Shown here: positions 62,850 through 64,000 of the stretch, piece by piece
How positions within the stretch are numbered: position 1 is the stretch's first letter
Layout: every line of letters starts with the position of its first letter
Origin: Clostridiales bacterium
GTDB taxonomy: Bacteria > Bacillota > Sulfobacillia > CADDZV01
Direction: 5' to 3'
DNA: 64,000 nt
NCBI GenBank assembly: GCA_902812875.1
Contig: CADDZV010000001.1
Coordinates: 1 to 64,000, forward strand
Program-made: the position numbers and the translations under genes
The notes under the pieces: model-generated
The model's database searches: none
What the model was told of the DNA's origin: nothing
What the model saw: only the letters and a program-made list of their open reading frames with translations

Positions 62850-63944
62850 CTATTCGGCCGCAGTGGGCTGTGGCCGCACCGGCTGGGCCTCGACCACGGC
62901 TGCGGCCAGGTCGGCAAAAGCCTTGGCCGCATCATCCTGCGGAGCCACGGCCATTACCGGTGCCCCTTCGTCACTCCCACGCTGGATGGCTTCGGTCATC
63001 GGTATCCGTCCCAGCACCGGCACCGACAGGGACGTGGCTACCATGTCGCCGCCGCCGCGGCCGAACAGATAGCTCACCTCCCCGCAGTGCGGGCAGCGGA
63101 AGTAAGACATATTTTCTACCACTCCGAGCACGCCCATTCCGGCCCGGAAGGCCATGGCGCCCGCCCGCAGGGCCACGTGGGACGCCGCCTCCTGCGGGGT
63201 CGTCACGATCAGCATTTCGGAGCGAGGAATGAGCTGGACCACGTTCAGGGTCATGTCGCCGGTCCCCGGCGGCAGGTCGAGAAGAAGGTAATCGAGCTCG
63301 CCCCAGTGCACATCGGTGATCATCTGCTCAAAATACTTCCGGAGCAGCGGCGCCCGCCAGATAACGGGCTGGTCCTCGCTTTCCAGGAAAAATCCCATTG
63401 ACATGACCCGGACTCCGAACTGGACGATGGGCAACAGGGTTTCGTTAAGAACCGTGGGGTGCTCGCCCAAAAGCCCCATCAACCTGGGTACGGAAAAGCC
63501 AAGTATGTCGGCATCCAAAAGCCCCACCGAGGCACCACGCCGTGCCAGGGCAATGGCCAGGTTTACTGTGACGGTGGATTTGCCAACCCCGCCTTTGCCG
63601 CTTGCCACCGCGATCACCCGGGTGGGAGAATCCTCCTCCAGAAGAGGAGACTCCGGCTTGGGGCCGCGCAACCGGGCAGTCAGGGCCTCCAGTTCCTCTT
63701 TGGTCATCACGGTGAGATTCACATTCACCGTGCTCACGCCTGGAATTGACCGTACCGCGTCCCGCACGTCCGCACCGATGCTGCCCTGCAATGGGCAGCC
63801 TTCCACCGTCAGCGCAATGGTGACATCGACGGCCCCGTCGTCGATGGTGATGTCCTTTACCATGCCAAGTTCCACGATGCTCCGGCCGATCTCCGGATCC
63901 TTTACGCGGGCAAGCGCCTGCAAGATTTCGTCCTTGGTGGGCAC
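62850..63944 (-). CDS. mrp: Mrp/NBP35-type Fe-S cluster carrier ATPase
   Basis: A 364-residue protein. The N-terminal DUF59-like part (to 85) has VEGCPLQGSIG; the P-loop ASGKGGVGKSTVTVNLAIAL is deviant Walker A; DLPPGTGDM follows; the ENMSYFRCPHCG motif near 265 has the two cluster Cys. It carries and delivers Fe-S clusters. GTG 63944 has GGAGGTGGAGG upstream; the open frame to 63998 is less likely. It ends at the window edge region; nothing else is seen at 63945-64000. Confidence 0.94.
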   Translation of the reverse strand: MPTKDEILQALARVKDPEIGRSIVELGMVKDITIDDGAVDVTIALTVEGCPLQGSIGADVRDAVRSIPGVSTVNVNLTVMTKEELEALTARLRGPKPESPLLEEDSPTRVIAVASGKGGVGKSTVTVNLAIALARRGASVGLLDADILGFSVPRLMGLLGEHPTVLNETLLPIVQFGVRVMSMGFFLESEDQPVIWRAPLLRKYFEQMITDVHWGELDYLLLDLPPGTGDMTLNVVQLIPRSEMLIVTTPQEAASHVALRAGAMAFRAGMGVLGVVENMSYFRCPHCGEVSYLFGRGGGDMVATSLSVPVLGRIPMTEAIQRGSDEGAPVMAVAPQDDAAKAFADLAAAVVEAQPVRPQPTAAE

Positions 63945-64000
63945 GCCCTCCACCTCCCCAGGGCATGCTAAGCCCATCGTTTGCGGAAAGTCAAGCACGC

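Overview
The window looks like a GC-rich chromosomal segment of an anaerobic, endospore-forming Bacillota (Firmicutes), probably a clostridial lineage of the Moorella/Desulfotomaculum kind. The lineage is inferred from gene content: spoIVA, a SpoIIP-type protein, YIEGIA with its small partner, a GerMN protein, an IspH-S1 fusion beside plsC and cmk, der, HU, and a BadF-type CoA activase pair. No rRNA gene fixes the species. Most genes carry strong Shine-Dalgarno sites, and GTG and TTG starts are common.

Layout. 1-497 is the end of a CRISPR array with no cas genes in view. It is followed by a decayed GNAT gene, and then by a Rieske ferredoxin plus peroxiredoxin pair on the minus strand. The peroxiredoxin has an in-frame TGA exactly at its peroxidatic cysteine and a hairpin just downstream, so I read it as a selenoprotein. 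2.3-6.8 kb holds an acyl-CoA synthetase facing an operon of a saccharopine-dehydrogenase-like protein, an SCP2 protein and a permease. 7-14.5 kb holds a RelE-helicase fusion, asnB, lysA, a LigB-type protein and an SdpI/SdpR-like pair. 14.7-21.5 kb holds moeA-mobB-DUF503, a ComEC-like secreted hydrolase with DUF3006, an uncharacterised ferredoxin pair and a lipoprotein deacetylase. 21.5-26 kb holds a DsrE-TusA-SQR-like sulfur operon, pcp and an aldehyde dehydrogenase. 26-34 kb is mostly one minus-strand run: TIGR04086, a DinG-like helicase, an epimerase, MarR, ndk, an FAH-family protein, mobA and an aldo/keto reductase. tRNA-Pro(GGG) and three MFS transporters follow. 38.5-45.9 kb holds an M24 protein, an M16 pair, thrB, thrC, a CPBP protease and HU. 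46-64 kb is a conserved housekeeping and sporulation block on the minus strand.

How it fits together. Molybdenum cofactor genes are split between two places. Sulfur trafficking and Fe-S assembly (DsrE/TusA/SQR-like, MIP18-like, Mrp) point to redox-rich anaerobic metabolism, in which a seleno-peroxiredoxin is plausible. Palindromes of the form TNGTNNACNA lie before the acyl-CoA synthetase, the saccharopine-dehydrogenase/SCP2/permease operon and the ferredoxin pair, which suggests a small GntR-type regulon. The regulator gene is not in the window.

Most notable items: the Sec-peroxiredoxin/Rieske operon, the RelE-helicase fusion, the ferredoxin-unknown pair, and the tandem DUF3189 protein next to YIEGIA. 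All intergenic gaps are under about 300 bases.
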